A stretch of 64,000 bases of DNA from JBBDWJ01 sp963824095 (lineage in GTDB: Bacteria; Acidobacteriota; Terriglobia; Bryobacterales; UBA6623), in contig CAWGNS010000008.1 of the NCBI GenBank assembly GCA_963824095.1, forward strand, positions 620,001-684,000. The letters are read 5' to 3'. The translations under genes were made by a program, and so were the position numbers. Shown piece by piece: positions 10,525 through 20,402 of this stretch. The stretch's first letter is position 1. Every line of letters starts with the position of its first letter. The notes beneath the pieces are model-generated. The model saw only the letters and a list, made by a program, of their open reading frames with translations. It did not search any database and was not told the DNA's origin.

Positions 10525-12733
10525 TTGTTCCTCCTCCTGGTTCTGTTGGGGCAGGCCTGGGCATACCCCCCGTAGCCGATACCGTGGACGCCGCGTCATT
10601 GTGTTGCAGGCCGTTGCGTTGAAGAACAACGTCCAGCGGATCTTGCATCAACCCGTCCAGACGCCGGGCGGCCTGGCGAATCGCGGCCAGCAACGAGGCG
10701 GCCCCCGCCGAGGCGTCCGCATCGCCGCCGGATGAGGCCGCGACCGCGAAGCCGGATGCCTCGACTCCCTGCGTGGGCCGCGACACGGCCGCATCGTCGT
10801 CGCCCGCAAACAGCATGCGGACGATGGCGTCAACCGCGCTGACCGACTCGAATAGCGAGCCGGGCCCTTCGAGCCGGTCCGTAAGCCGGCCGCCGTCGAG
10901 CGCGGCCGGGGCGTTCTCATCCGGAGCCTGTCCCTGAATGAAGGCCAGGATGTCCTCGATGCGGCCGCCTTCGGCGCCGACTCCTTCGCGCATCGCTTCC
11001 AGATGGGCGGATACCATGTCTTCGATCAGCAGCTTCGAGCGCGGCGTCAGGGATCTGAGATCGTCACCGGCGAGAGCGCCCGCCAGACGGCGCAGCGACC
11101 AGCAGTGAGCCAGGAGCGTGGCCGACCAGCGGACGGCGTCGTTGGAGAGACGCACCACGCGGCGGTCCAAATCGGAGTGGTCCACGTCGGAGTGACCCGG
11201 ATCGGCGCGCTCGCCAGACCGCGCCGGCGCGGCGTGGGATTCGAAATAGGACCGCAGGGCCTGCCGGATGGGCAATTGCCGCGAACGCACCAGGGTCTGG
11301 CCTTGCTGCTGCAGCCCACCCGGCAGGGGCCCCAGGAGGGGGTCGAGTGGTGTTGCCATTTCCGAGACGCTGCGGATGTCGACCGCCACTTCGATGCCGC
11401 CGGGCAGGGCCTCGATGGCGCGCAGCAGCTCGTTCTTGCGGGCCATGGTTTCGACCAGTCCCCGCACCGTGATGCCCTGGTCGGTCACCATGACGTGGAC
11501 CGGCTCGCCCAGACAGGCTTTGGCGCGATGCAGCGCGTAATAGACCTCGATTTTGGCTGCCAGCGAGAGCGCCGCGGCCGACGGCTGTGGCAGGGGCGTC
11601 CGGGTGATTTCCAACTCGGGAACGAGGGGATGCATTCGCAGCGGCGGCGACGCCGTTGCGTGCGAAGGTTGAGAGGCGTAGATTGCCGGATCGGGCCGGA
11701 AGATCGCCGGACGCAGCTCGGCTCCCACGAACGACTCAGCCCGATCAGCGATCAAGACCATCTCGGCCGAATGAGGGGGATAGGCCAGGCGAATCTTGCG
11801 CACCCGAGGCCGCCGCGGGCCGTCGCTGGTGTCGACGGTAAGCTCGACGAAACGGCCATCGGCGCCCTGCGCCCGGACCGTCGTCACGTCCGGTTGGTTC
11901 GCTGCGGCCTGCACGCGCACGAGCACGCCGCCGAGCCCGGCGAGCAGCACTTCGGCATCGCTCACCGCGATGGGCCGCCACTGCCGGCTATCCATCCAGC
12001 GGATAAAGCCCGCCTCGAGCTCGTTGGCGTCGTAGGCGAAACCCCAGGCCGAATCCAGCGCGGCTTTCTCGGGCTGGTGGCGACCGGGATGGCGGGAGGC
12101 CTGCGGGTTGTAGACGTACTCTTCGCCGGGCCGCACACGCCAGACGCCATGGCGAATGGCTCCGTTGGAGTTGGTCAGCTTCGCGCTGAGACGCTTGTGG
12201 CCGGGGTCGGACCAGATCTCGAGGCGTCCCCGCCAAGGCTGCAATCCGGACTGGAAGTCGGCGATCGTCACGCGAAAATCCTGATGTACCGGCTGGCGAT
12301 AGACGGCCGCCTCGGCGCTGACGGCGCGGGCGAGCAGCTCACGCACTTCGGGTCTCGGGCCCGGCCGCAGTCCCAACCATGCGACCAGCGCGACGACGGC
12401 GGCGCAAGCCGTGCACAAGACGGCGGCCGGGAAAGGCTTGCGGACCGGCGGCGCCGCCGCAAACGAAGGCACCTGGATCGAAAACTCCTCGTAGCGGTCC
12501 CTCCAGGCGGAAAACTTCCAGCGCGCTTCGGCCGGCCAACCCGGACCAGGAAACGAAGCCTCGCGCTGCGATCGCGCCAACGCGTGAATCTGCCCCTCCA
12601 GCTCCGCCAAACTGGCACGGCATACCCAGCAGGCTTTCAGGTGTTGGATGACGGCACGTTGCTCGTGCGGGGCGGACTCCCCGTCCAGGTGACGCAGCAG
12701 CGCCTCATCACTGCAGTGTTCGTGTTGTTCCAT
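10514..12733 (-). CDS. membrane anti-sigma factor with zinc-finger N terminus and BON-like domain
   Basis: A 739-aa regulator. The N terminus has an anti-sigma zinc-finger pattern (HCSDEALLRHL, then HLKACWVC, i.e. Hx3CxxC). One transmembrane segment follows at ~115-135 (AAVLCTACAAVVALVAWLGL), and the rest should be periplasmic. Near residues 450-515 a stretch resembles a BON domain (VYYALHRAKACLGEPVHVMV, then ITVRGLVETMARKNELLRAI). It is far longer than usual anti-sigma factors. ATG 12733 overlaps the end of the sigma gene by 26 bases and its stop overlaps the receptor start, so translation is probably coupled. It presumably inhibits the sigma factor next to it; the signal is not known. Confidence 0.85.
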   Translation of the reverse strand: MEQHEHCSDEALLRHLDGESAPHEQRAVIQHLKACWVCRASLAELEGQIHALARSQREASFPGPGWPAEARWKFSAWRDRYEEFSIQVPSFAAAPPVRKPFPAAVLCTACAAVVALVAWLGLRPGPRPEVRELLARAVSAEAAVYRQPVHQDFRVTIADFQSGLQPWRGRLEIWSDPGHKRLSAKLTNSNGAIRHGVWRVRPGEEYVYNPQASRHPGRHQPEKAALDSAWGFAYDANELEAGFIRWMDSRQWRPIAVSDAEVLLAGLGGVLVRVQAAANQPDVTTVRAQGADGRFVELTVDTSDGPRRPRVRKIRLAYPPHSAEMVLIADRAESFVGAELRPAIFRPDPAIYASQPSHATASPPLRMHPLVPELEITRTPLPQPSAAALSLAAKIEVYYALHRAKACLGEPVHVMVTDQGITVRGLVETMARKNELLRAIEALPGGIEVAVDIRSVSEMATPLDPLLGPLPGGLQQQGQTLVRSRQLPIRQALRSYFESHAAPARSGERADPGHSDVDHSDLDRRVVRLSNDAVRWSATLLAHCWSLRRLAGALAGDDLRSLTPRSKLLIEDMVSAHLEAMREGVGAEGGRIEDILAFIQGQAPDENAPAALDGGRLTDRLEGPGSLFESVSAVDAIVRMLFAGDDDAAVSRPTQGVEASGFAVAASSGGDADASAGAASLLAAIRQAARRLDGLMQDPLDVVLQRNGLQHNDAASTVSATGGMPRPAPTEPGGGTNDR

Positions 12734-13256
12734 CGTGTTTTCGGGTCGAGATTCGTCGGGGAATCCCTTCTTCCGCCGCCAGTTGAAGTTTGCGGAGTGC
12801 ACGGGTTAGCAGGGTGCACACCGATTTTTCTCCGATGCCCAGCTCCGCCGCGATTTCGCGGTACTTGAGCGACTCCAGACGCAACAGGACGACTTCCTCC
12901 TCGCGCTGGGTCAGCACCGCGAACAACCCCACTACGTCCTCCCGCTCAAACCGCGCCGTGGCGTAGCCGGCGGGAATCGAGTCGAGGTCTCCCGGGTTCC
13001 AGCAATCCTCGGGACGCCGGCTGAGGGTGCGTCTTTGCTTCAGGATTTGATTGCGAACGACCCGCAGGGTCCAGCCTTTGGGATTGTGGATCTCCGTTCC
13101 GCCGCGCACTTTGGTGTAGAGGGCCATGAAGGCTTCCTGAACCAGATCTTCAGCCAGTTCCGAATCACCTGTCGCGCGGGCGGCGTAGCGCAGCAGTGCG
13201 GGGCCCCATGTGTCGAAGAGGGGCTCAACGAGCCTGGAGGCTTCTTCCCTGGTCAT
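12708..13256 (-). CDS. ECF-family RNA polymerase sigma factor
   Basis: A 182-aa sigma-70 family protein. Region 2 is visible at about residues 10-80 (SELAEDLVQEAFMALYTK, then NPKGWTLRVVRNQ). Region 4 lies at ~115-165 (LTQREEEVVLLRLESLKYRE, then an IAAELGIGEKSV helix-turn-helix). It is the first gene of the minus-strand operon that continues into its anti-sigma factor and a TonB-dependent receptor. This arrangement resembles the sigma/anti-sigma/SusC switches of Bacteroidota but has no SusD. The ATG start gives the usual ECF length. Confidence 0.92.
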   Translation of the reverse strand: MTREEASRLVEPLFDTWGPALLRYAARATGDSELAEDLVQEAFMALYTKVRGGTEIHNPKGWTLRVVRNQILKQRRTLSRRPEDCWNPGDLDSIPAGYATARFEREDVVGLFAVLTQREEEVVLLRLESLKYREIAAELGIGEKSVCTLLTRALRKLQLAAEEGIPRRISTRKHDGTTRTLQ

Positions 13257-13792
13257 CCGAACTTCAAGCTTCTGCTGGTATGTACCCGCACTGAAGCGTT
13301 TCCCCGACAGAAAAAATTATGGCGGCACCGAGCCGCTCGTTTTCCTCACCCTTGCGTCGAACCGCGCCCCCGGTGCGCGGCGGCGGAATTTCCCCGGCGG
13401 GGATGGCGCTCGCCCATCCCCAGGACGGACTTTTTCCAAAGCCCGGCGGCGACAGGATCATCGAAAGCGACAATGGGCAAGCGGGCGATACGTCTTGGAA
13501 CGCGGGCGCCTGCAACGGGGACAGGCAGCAATCGGGCGAGAGGAATGCCCACGGGGCTTGCTGTGGCGCAGAACCTCGCCGCGCGTGAGATGCCGCGATT
13601 GTAGCGCCACCGCGGCCTGGGGTCCAATCCAAAAACCCGAATTGCGCCGATAGGGTCTGGGCGGCAACCGGCGGATCTGCATGGGGAGCCGCGGCATCGC
13701 CCCCCTCGGCCGCTTCCCGGCGGGGACAGCGAACATCATATAAACTGAGGGGAACTTGAAGCTCAAGTGGCTGCTTCGAAGGAGCCGGAAGA
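13257..13792. other. divergent intergenic region between sigma and GntR genes
   Basis: This 536-base stretch separates divergent genes. Long open frames exist on both strands but look like random GC-rich frames. A perfect hairpin occupies 13399-13421 (GGGGATGG/CCATCCCC, loop of seven). A palindrome at 13754-13768 is listed separately. No clear sigma-70 promoter was found for the sigma gene. Confidence 0.5.
13754..13768. promoter_or_regulatory. palindrome upstream of the GntR gene, possible operator
   Basis: ACTTGA-AGC-TCAAGT is a perfect 6-base inverted repeat ending 24 bases before the TTG start of the GntR gene. Its position suits autoregulation, but it does not match the shared motif at 14662 and 30641. 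The assignment is speculative. Confidence 0.3.
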
Positions 13793-14515
13793 TTGCTACG
13801 CCGCCAAACCCTCACGTCCCAAGTCGTTGACTACGTACTCGATCTCATCAAGTCGGGCAAGGTGAAGGCAGGGGAGAAGCTTCCCACCGAAGAACAGTTG
13901 ACGCAAACGCTGGGCGTCAGCCGCACCTGTGTTCGCGAGGCCATGAAGTCTCTCGAATCGCTGCGCGTGGTGCGGATCCGACCCCGCATCGGCGCCACGG
14001 TGCTCGAGCCATCGCCCCTCAATCTGCTCCACGCCGAGCATTTCTCGATCGCGATGCAGCAACAAAAGACCGACGTGCTGCTGGAGTTCCGCAAGATCAT
14101 GGAAGTCGGGCTGGCCTCGCTGGCGGCGGAAAAGGCGGACCCCAGCGACCTGGCGGCGATGTCGGCCGCGCTGGACAGCTACCGCAAGGAAGTCGAGGAG
14201 AAGCAGATCGACTGCTGCACGGATATGTCGTTCCACGCCGCCCTGGCGAAGGCTTCCAAGAACCCCATCGCGGAGTTGGTGTGGCAGATGATCTCGTCCC
14301 ACCTGGCCCCCATGCTCGAGCGCACCGTCGAGATTCCCAATGTCGCGGACGAGACCTTGCGGGACCATCAGAAGATCTTCCAGGCGATTCGCAGCGGCAA
14401 CGCTCGCAAGGCACGCGAGGCCATGCGACTGCACCTGGAAAACGCCGACCGCGTCTGGCGAATCGCCGCGACCGAGGACCATCGCAACTCCTCGCCGGCG
14501 CGCTCCAGCCGCTAG
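13793..14515 (+). CDS. GntR-family transcriptional regulator, FCD (FadR-like) type
   Basis: A 240-aa regulator. The N-terminal winged helix spans residues 1-70 (GEKLPTEEQLTQTLGVSRTC, VREAMKSLE). An FCD ligand domain spans ~90-225 and keeps the metal-binding set D144, H148, H192 and H214. The start is a TTG with AGGAG nine bases upstream. FCD regulators normally sense carboxylates or sugar acids and repress neighbouring catabolic genes. It is followed by a receptor whose promoter carries a candidate operator that recurs at the head of the divergent catabolic operons near 30.65 kb. Confidence 0.9.
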   Translation: MLRRQTLTSQVVDYVLDLIKSGKVKAGEKLPTEEQLTQTLGVSRTCVREAMKSLESLRVVRIRPRIGATVLEPSPLNLLHAEHFSIAMQQQKTDVLLEFRKIMEVGLASLAAEKADPSDLAAMSAALDSYRKEVEEKQIDCCTDMSFHAALAKASKNPIAELVWQMISSHLAPMLERTVEIPNVADETLRDHQKIFQAIRSGNARKAREAMRLHLENADRVWRIAATEDHRNSSPARSSR

Positions 14516-14636
14516 TTTTCGCGACCGCACTCCCCGATTCTCTCGCCGCGACAGGCGCCCCCGCCGGCCCCGAAGCCGTTCACCGCTCACTCTCGATCCC
14601 CCTACCCGCCGGCCCGGCGCAGCACTCAGTTTCGTC

Positions 14637-14684
14637 TTGACACGGGTTTGACACTCTGCTCTAATCGCAATATTATATTACAAT
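14637..14684 (+). promoter_or_regulatory. sigma-70 promoter overlapped by candidate GntR operator
   Basis: TTGACA (14637-14642), a 17-base spacer and TCTAAT (14660-14665) form a near-consensus promoter for the receptor gene. Bases 14662-14684 overlap its -10 and share 21 of 23 positions with the reverse complement of 30641-30663; the core is GCAATATTATAYTACAA. The site sits where a repressor would block transcription. Assignment to the GntR protein is inference from context. Confidence 0.65.
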
Positions 14685-14714
14685 TGATCTGTGGGTCAGA
14701 TCGAGGAGAGTCGC

Positions 14715-17700
14715 ATGAAACAACGTTTGGTCCCTTGTCTCTGCGGTTTGGTGCTGGTGGTTTTCGTGCTGTTTACCGCGGCAGTCGCGGTCGCGCAAAC
14801 CACGGCAACGATCGTGGGAACGGTGCTGGACTCGACCGGCGCCGCCATTCCCGAGGCATCGCTGACGGTCACCAACGAGTTGACCGGCTTGGAGCGCAAC
14901 CTCACGACGATGACGGATGGGACATATCTGGTCAATCTTCTTCCCCCCGGCGTTTACACGGTGGAAGTCACCGCCAACGGCTTCAAGCGAACCGTTCGCA
15001 ACGGCATCAACCTCACCGTGGGACAGAACGCCACGGTGGACATCACGCTCGATGTCGGCGTGGTCTCCGAGACCGTTTCGGTCACCTCGGCGGCGCCCCT
15101 GGTCGACACGCGCAACGCAAGTATCGCCACCGTCATGGAAGAGAAGCGGATTCTCGAGCTGCCGCTAAACGGCCGCAGCCCCGCTTCGCTGCTGACGTTG
15201 ATCCCCGGCGTCACCAATGTGGACCCCGGGTCGAGCCCGATTAGCCAGTCGGTGAGCGCCAATGTGGCCGGCGGCCGCGACCTGGGAAATTCGTTCCAGC
15301 TCGATGGCGGGCAATGGAACAACGTGCAGTATCCGCGCGGCTATCCGCTGCCTCCGCCGGACATGGTGGAGGAATTCCGCGTCGAGACCAACAGCTACGA
15401 CGCCTCCAAGGGGATGGCCTCGGCCGGCAGCGTCGAGGCGACGACCAAGTCGGGCACCAACGAGCTGCACGGCACCTTGTGGGAATTCCTGCGGAACAAT
15501 CACCTCAACGCGCGCAACTTCTTCGCCCCCTCGATACCGTTCCTGGCGCAGAATCAGTTCGGCTTCGCAGCCGGCGGACCGATCAAGAAAAACCAGACCT
15601 TCTTTTTCGGTTCGTATCAGGGCACGCGAGTGCGGCAAGCGATCCTGAGCAACAGCGCCATCCCGGCCACCCCCCAGGAGTTGCAGGGCGACTTCTCGGC
15701 GTCTCCGGGCGGAGCCCCGGTGGATCCGACCACGGGCGAGCCGTTTCCGGGAGGCATTATTCCCTCCGACCGCTGGGATCCGGCGGCGGCCAACGTACTG
15801 AGCCGGCTGGTGGGCGCGAACACTTCTGACGGCCGCTATTCGGTGCTGCGCAGCTCCGCCCAGGACGGCGACCAGTTCATGGTCAAGGGGGATCATCTAT
15901 TCAGCGACAAGAACCGTATCTCGGCGCGCTATTGGTATAGCGACGGCGGCCGCAAACAGCCACAGGGCAATGTGGAATGGGCGACCGAACAGCGCGCGGT
16001 CGAGTTCCGCAACCTCAACATTTCCGACACGCACACCTTTTCGGCGAACCTGATCAACGAATTTCGGCTTTCGCGTGCGACGATGTTCGTTTCACGCGCG
16101 GCCATCGATACGTTATTCAACAGTGCCGAGGATATCGGTATCAACCTGCCCCATTCCAAGTACGAGCCGGCGCCGCCGAGCATCAGCGTGACGGGCCGTT
16201 TCAGCGCCGCCGGACCACTACGCGGCGACTGCATCCAGTGCGATCACTTTTGGGACATCCGCGACACCGTCAGTTGGATTCGCGGCAAGCACAGCTTCAA
16301 GATCGGGGCCTCTTACATGCCGACCCATTTTGGCCCCACCAACGTGCTGTTCGATCACGGCTCGTTCACCTTCTCGGGCGATTTCACCGGGAACGCCATG
16401 GCCGACTTCCTCATCGGCAGGCCCAGCTTCTTTTCGTCGACGCGCGAGCGCGAAGATCACAGATCGGGCTTCCTGGGCGTGTTCTTCAACGACGACTACC
16501 GCGTGACCCGGACGGTGACACTCAACCTCGGGGTGCGCTATCACTACGAGTCGCCGACCACCGAAAAGAACGGCTACTCGTCGACGTTTGTTCCTGGCTT
16601 CCAGTCGACCGTATTTCCCGATGCCCCGCTGGGCATGTTTTTCGTCGGCGACCCCGGCCGAAGCAAGGCGCTGTTCGAGGCGGACAAGAACAACCTCGCG
16701 CCGCGTCTGGGCTTCGCGTGGGATCCCCGCGGCGACGGAAAGATGAGCGTGCGGGGCGGCTACGGGATTTTCTTCCAGTCGCAGCTCAACGGCGTCTCCG
16801 AATACATCAGCCTCAACCAGCCGTTTCTGCCGACGTTTTATCTTTCGACCGTGAACTCGTTCTCGGACCCGCTGAAGGGCTATGTGGGAGGCGTGGTGCC
16901 GGGCGATCCGGTGGAAACCTTCAACCCCGCAACCGGCGAAGCGGTGTTCAACCCGCCGGTCAGCATGTTGGGCGCGGTGCCAAACAATTTGCCTAACCCC
17001 TACGTGCAGCAGTTCAGTTTTTCGCTGCAGCGCCAGTTGCCCAAAGAGTTTGCGGCGGACATCTCCTACGTGGGCAACATCGGCAGAAAGTTCCAGTCGG
17101 CGCGGGAGTTCAACCCCGCGGACCTGGCTCCAGGAGCGACGTTGGCGAACCGCGAACAGCGCCGCCGCTACAGCGCGGGTATGGTCGCCTCAGTGCCCAT
17201 GTTCGAAAACGCCGCCAACACCTCGTACAATTCGCTGCAGGCTTCGCTGACCAAGCGCTTCAGCTCGGGCTACCTGCTGAACGCCAATTACACCTGGTCA
17301 CGCTCGCTCGACGACACTTCGGGATTCTACAACCTGACGCAGAATCCCGACCTGCGCAGCGCCGACTGGGCGCTGTCGGATTTCCACCGCGCCCATGTCT
17401 TCTCCGCGTCGTGGGTGTGGGAACTGCCCTACTTCTCCGACCTGCGCGGGCCGATGGGCGTGATTCTGCACGGCTGGCAGATTACCGGCCTGGTACGGCT
17501 GGCTACCGGGACGCCAGTCAAGGTGATCACCGGCCGGGACAATTCCCTGACGGCAGTGGGGCAGGACCGCCCCAACGTGATTGGGGATCCGATTCTATCC
17601 GGGGACCGCTCCAAGTCGGAATACCTGCAGACCTACTTCGACCCGAAAGCCTTCGCGGCCAATCCACTGGGCACGTTTGGCAACGCCGGCCGGAACCTGC

Positions 17701-17918
17701 TGACCGGGCCGGGGTCGGTGAGTGCCGACCTTGGCTTCTTCAAGGCCTTCCGGTTGGCCGAGTCGAAACAGCTTCAGTTCCGCGCGGAAGTTTATAACCT
17801 GACCAACCGCGCCAATTTCTCGAACCCGACGGCGACATTTGTCTCGCCCAGCTTCGGCCGCATCCTCTCCGCGGCCGACGCACGGATCGTGCAATTGGCG
17901 TTGAAGTTCAAATTCTGA
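14715..17918 (+). CDS. Oar-like TonB-dependent receptor
   Basis: A 1067-aa outer-membrane receptor. It has a signal peptide (FVLFTAAVAVAQ), a carboxypeptidase-regulatory-like domain (GTVLDSTGAAIPEASLTVTN), a plug (ILELPLNGRSPASLLTLIPG) and a long barrel ending in VQLALKFKF, the aromatic outer-membrane signature. ATG 14715 follows GGAGAG. It lies between the GntR regulator and the exported glycosidase and probably imports the oligosaccharide that this locus degrades. Unlike the receptor at 7.3-10.5 kb, it is intact. Confidence 0.92.
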   Translation: MKQRLVPCLCGLVLVVFVLFTAAVAVAQTTATIVGTVLDSTGAAIPEASLTVTNELTGLERNLTTMTDGTYLVNLLPPGVYTVEVTANGFKRTVRNGINLTVGQNATVDITLDVGVVSETVSVTSAAPLVDTRNASIATVMEEKRILELPLNGRSPASLLTLIPGVTNVDPGSSPISQSVSANVAGGRDLGNSFQLDGGQWNNVQYPRGYPLPPPDMVEEFRVETNSYDASKGMASAGSVEATTKSGTNELHGTLWEFLRNNHLNARNFFAPSIPFLAQNQFGFAAGGPIKKNQTFFFGSYQGTRVRQAILSNSAIPATPQELQGDFSASPGGAPVDPTTGEPFPGGIIPSDRWDPAAANVLSRLVGANTSDGRYSVLRSSAQDGDQFMVKGDHLFSDKNRISARYWYSDGGRKQPQGNVEWATEQRAVEFRNLNISDTHTFSANLINEFRLSRATMFVSRAAIDTLFNSAEDIGINLPHSKYEPAPPSISVTGRFSAAGPLRGDCIQCDHFWDIRDTVSWIRGKHSFKIGASYMPTHFGPTNVLFDHGSFTFSGDFTGNAMADFLIGRPSFFSSTREREDHRSGFLGVFFNDDYRVTRTVTLNLGVRYHYESPTTEKNGYSSTFVPGFQSTVFPDAPLGMFFVGDPGRSKALFEADKNNLAPRLGFAWDPRGDGKMSVRGGYGIFFQSQLNGVSEYISLNQPFLPTFYLSTVNSFSDPLKGYVGGVVPGDPVETFNPATGEAVFNPPVSMLGAVPNNLPNPYVQQFSFSLQRQLPKEFAADISYVGNIGRKFQSAREFNPADLAPGATLANREQRRRYSAGMVASVPMFENAANTSYNSLQASLTKRFSSGYLLNANYTWSRSLDDTSGFYNLTQNPDLRSADWALSDFHRAHVFSASWVWELPYFSDLRGPMGVILHGWQITGLVRLATGTPVKVITGRDNSLTAVGQDRPNVIGDPILSGDRSKSEYLQTYFDPKAFAANPLGTFGNAGRNLLTGPGSVSADLGFFKAFRLAESKQLQFRAEVYNLTNRANFSNPTATFVSPSFGRILSAADARIVQLALKFKF

Positions 17919-18017
17919 GTTCCGGACCGGGGCCGATCCGATGCCTGAGTCGGCGGCCCCACCTTTCCTTCACGGCAACCCAGACTTTCTCGGGGGAGAG
18001 GGCTTGGAGATCCACCC

Positions 18018-20402
18018 ATGCACAGCCATTTCTCTCAGGACCGCCGCACGTTCCTTCTGAGTACCTCCGCGGGGGCCCTGGCCTCGCTGCTTCGAGCGGC
18101 GCCTGCTGCCGGAACCGATCTCGCGATCATCCCCACGCCGCATGAGTTGCACTGGCAACCGGGAGACCTCGATGTCCGCGATGCCCGGCTGACGCATGAC
18201 GACTCCGCGACCGCAAAAGTCGCGGCCGGACTGCTGGGCGGAGCGGGAATTTCAAGCGGCAAGCCGGGCCAGGCCCGCATCGTGCTCCACGACGCCGGTT
18301 CGCGCCAGACGCTGCCGCCGGAACTTGCGGCGCTGCTCGATAGCGGCGACCACCGGCTGTTGTCGGCCGGCTCCCACGGCGGGCAGGCCTATGTCGTTCG
18401 CGTCGATGCCGCAAAGGGGTTGGTGTTGCTGGCCGGCAGCGGTCCCAGCGGCGTTCTCTACGCGGCTGCAACGCTCGCCCAGATGATTCGGGCACAAGGC
18501 CAGCGGCTGCTGGTGCGCGGAGCGCATGTGCGGGACTATCCCGACTTCCCCTTTCGAGCCGCCGCCGACTGGCTACTGTTCGCCGAAATCAATCGTTGGG
18601 GCTACGACTGGGGCGACGGCGTACAAGCGTTTCGCGCCCGAATCCGGCGCAAGCTGGACTTCTGTCTGCAGCACAAGATCAACATGGTGCTGTTCGACGG
18701 ATTCGGCTGGCACAGCGAGAAGTTCCCCGGCTACGGGCTGCTGATGCGCGAGATGGCTCACTACGCCCGCGAGCGCGGCATCAAGCTGCTGTTTGCGGGT
18801 TACGGCGCCGGAGCGGCCCCGAGCACCGTGCGGCCCGACCACAACATCGGCACGGTCTGGCTCAATCGCGAGCACTATCCGAACGGCGCGATCTACGATT
18901 GCATCGGGGAGAAAAGAGAGCCCGGCCGGCAGCAGGGCACCTGCCGCGCAAACGAAGATCTGAACCGGCTCAAGGCCGAAGAAATGCGTCGTTTCGTGCG
19001 CAGCGTCGAGCCCGGCGCCCTCTACATTCATCACGAGGACTACGGAGTCGGCGAGCAAAGCCCGCTGCTCGAAACCTGGCTCGAGCGCTGCCCGCGCTGC
19101 CGCGCGCGCTGGCCCAACGACGACTACCTGGCCGCCGATGGCGGCGCCGGCGCCATCGCGCACGGATTCGCCAACACGCTGCAAGCGATTCGCGGCGTCC
19201 GTAACAGCGATTCGGGGTATGACTCCAGCCGCGACTGCGAAGTCGTGTTCATCTCTCCCGGATATGCGCCCGACTCCGCCGAGCCCAAAGACTGGGAGAG
19301 GGTGTTCCGCTTCTGGACGAATATTCTCAAGGCACTGCCCGATGACGCGAACGTGTCGATCGGCTTCCGGGAGACTTTTCCCGAAAACGGTACCGATCGC
19401 CGCTTCATCGACGCCTACCAGGCGCACATGCGCGGGCAGCATCTGAACTCGCGGACGTTTCTGTTCCTGCTGGGCGGGGCCGACCTTTACATCAACAACT
19501 ATCCCTTGGCGGCCAGCCCGGCGCTCAACGGTATGTTCCGTGGCGCCGAGACGATGTATAACTTCAGCGGCGGCGTGCATCAGGAGCCGCAGCAGCTTCT
19601 CAACGCCGAGTTCAGTTGGAACGCTACGGCGCCCGGGTTTCGCGCGCCCGTCTCGCACGCCGACGCGCTGTCGACCTGGAAGGCGCTCAGCGCGTTCGAG
19701 CAAGTGCCCGAAGAAATCGGCGGGCCCGATGGCTTTCTCGTGCATGCCTGCCGCAAGATTTACGGACCGCGGGCGGGCGACGCCATGTGGCGTTTCTTCA
19801 ACCTATATGAACCGCAGCCGGTGATCGACGGCCGCACGCTGGTGCCGCGCAACCTGAGCGGCACCGGCAAGATGTACTTTCCCGACCGGATCTACCCGCT
19901 GTCGGTGCTCGGCGGCACGCTGCTGGTGTTCGACGGCGAGTCGTGGGATGTGCCCATCACCAAACCGGGCGTCACGACGATTCTCAAGTCGCTCGACATG
20001 GACGAGGCGACGTGGCAGCAGCGGCTTGGCCAGGGTTGGGCACTCTACGCCAGCGTGACGCGGCGCGGCCAAACACTGGCGCAGACGGCGTACGATGCAA
20101 GCGATCTCAATCCGGGCGCGAAACCGGACGTCGAATATCTGCTGCGCTGCCTCGGGGCGGGCGAGCGCATTGCCGACTTACTGTCGGCGTTCCACGCCAC
20201 GCTGGCGGAAGCTTCGCCCGAACGCAAAGCGGCGCTGCCCGCCAAGCTGAAGGAATCGCGCGACCGGCTGGACCGCCTGACGAGCTACCTGCGCGATAAT
20301 TTCACCTTCGATAGGGTCGGGCCACTGGGGGGCGACCAGGCGATCTGGCTGGAAACCGTCGAGTCGATCCGCGTCCGGCTGGAAGAACTATCCCTGTCAT
20401 GA
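18018..20402 (+). CDS. exported GH20-like glycosidase, paralog 1
   Basis: A 794-aa protein with a Tat-like signal (DRRTFLLSTSAGALASLL). Residues ~35-175 resemble the zincin-like N-domain of family 20 hexosaminidases (IPTPHELHW, then GVLYAAATLAQMI). A TIM-barrel-like region follows (FRAAADWLLFAEINRWG, MVLFDGFGWH). The paralogs here share YIHHED, an RCxxCRxRWPND block with a CxxC pair, DGGAGA and FRE. The classical GH20 HxGGDE motif was not found, so substrate and catalytic residues are unproven. It is followed by a gene overlapping its stop by four bases (ATGA). Confidence 0.78.
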   Translation: MHSHFSQDRRTFLLSTSAGALASLLRAAPAAGTDLAIIPTPHELHWQPGDLDVRDARLTHDDSATAKVAAGLLGGAGISSGKPGQARIVLHDAGSRQTLPPELAALLDSGDHRLLSAGSHGGQAYVVRVDAAKGLVLLAGSGPSGVLYAAATLAQMIRAQGQRLLVRGAHVRDYPDFPFRAAADWLLFAEINRWGYDWGDGVQAFRARIRRKLDFCLQHKINMVLFDGFGWHSEKFPGYGLLMREMAHYARERGIKLLFAGYGAGAAPSTVRPDHNIGTVWLNREHYPNGAIYDCIGEKREPGRQQGTCRANEDLNRLKAEEMRRFVRSVEPGALYIHHEDYGVGEQSPLLETWLERCPRCRARWPNDDYLAADGGAGAIAHGFANTLQAIRGVRNSDSGYDSSRDCEVVFISPGYAPDSAEPKDWERVFRFWTNILKALPDDANVSIGFRETFPENGTDRRFIDAYQAHMRGQHLNSRTFLFLLGGADLYINNYPLAASPALNGMFRGAETMYNFSGGVHQEPQQLLNAEFSWNATAPGFRAPVSHADALSTWKALSAFEQVPEEIGGPDGFLVHACRKIYGPRAGDAMWRFFNLYEPQPVIDGRTLVPRNLSGTGKMYFPDRIYPLSVLGGTLLVFDGESWDVPITKPGVTTILKSLDMDEATWQQRLGQGWALYASVTRRGQTLAQTAYDASDLNPGAKPDVEYLLRCLGAGERIADLLSAFHATLAEASPERKAALPAKLKESRDRLDRLTSYLRDNFTFDRVGPLGGDQAIWLETVESIRVRLEELSLS

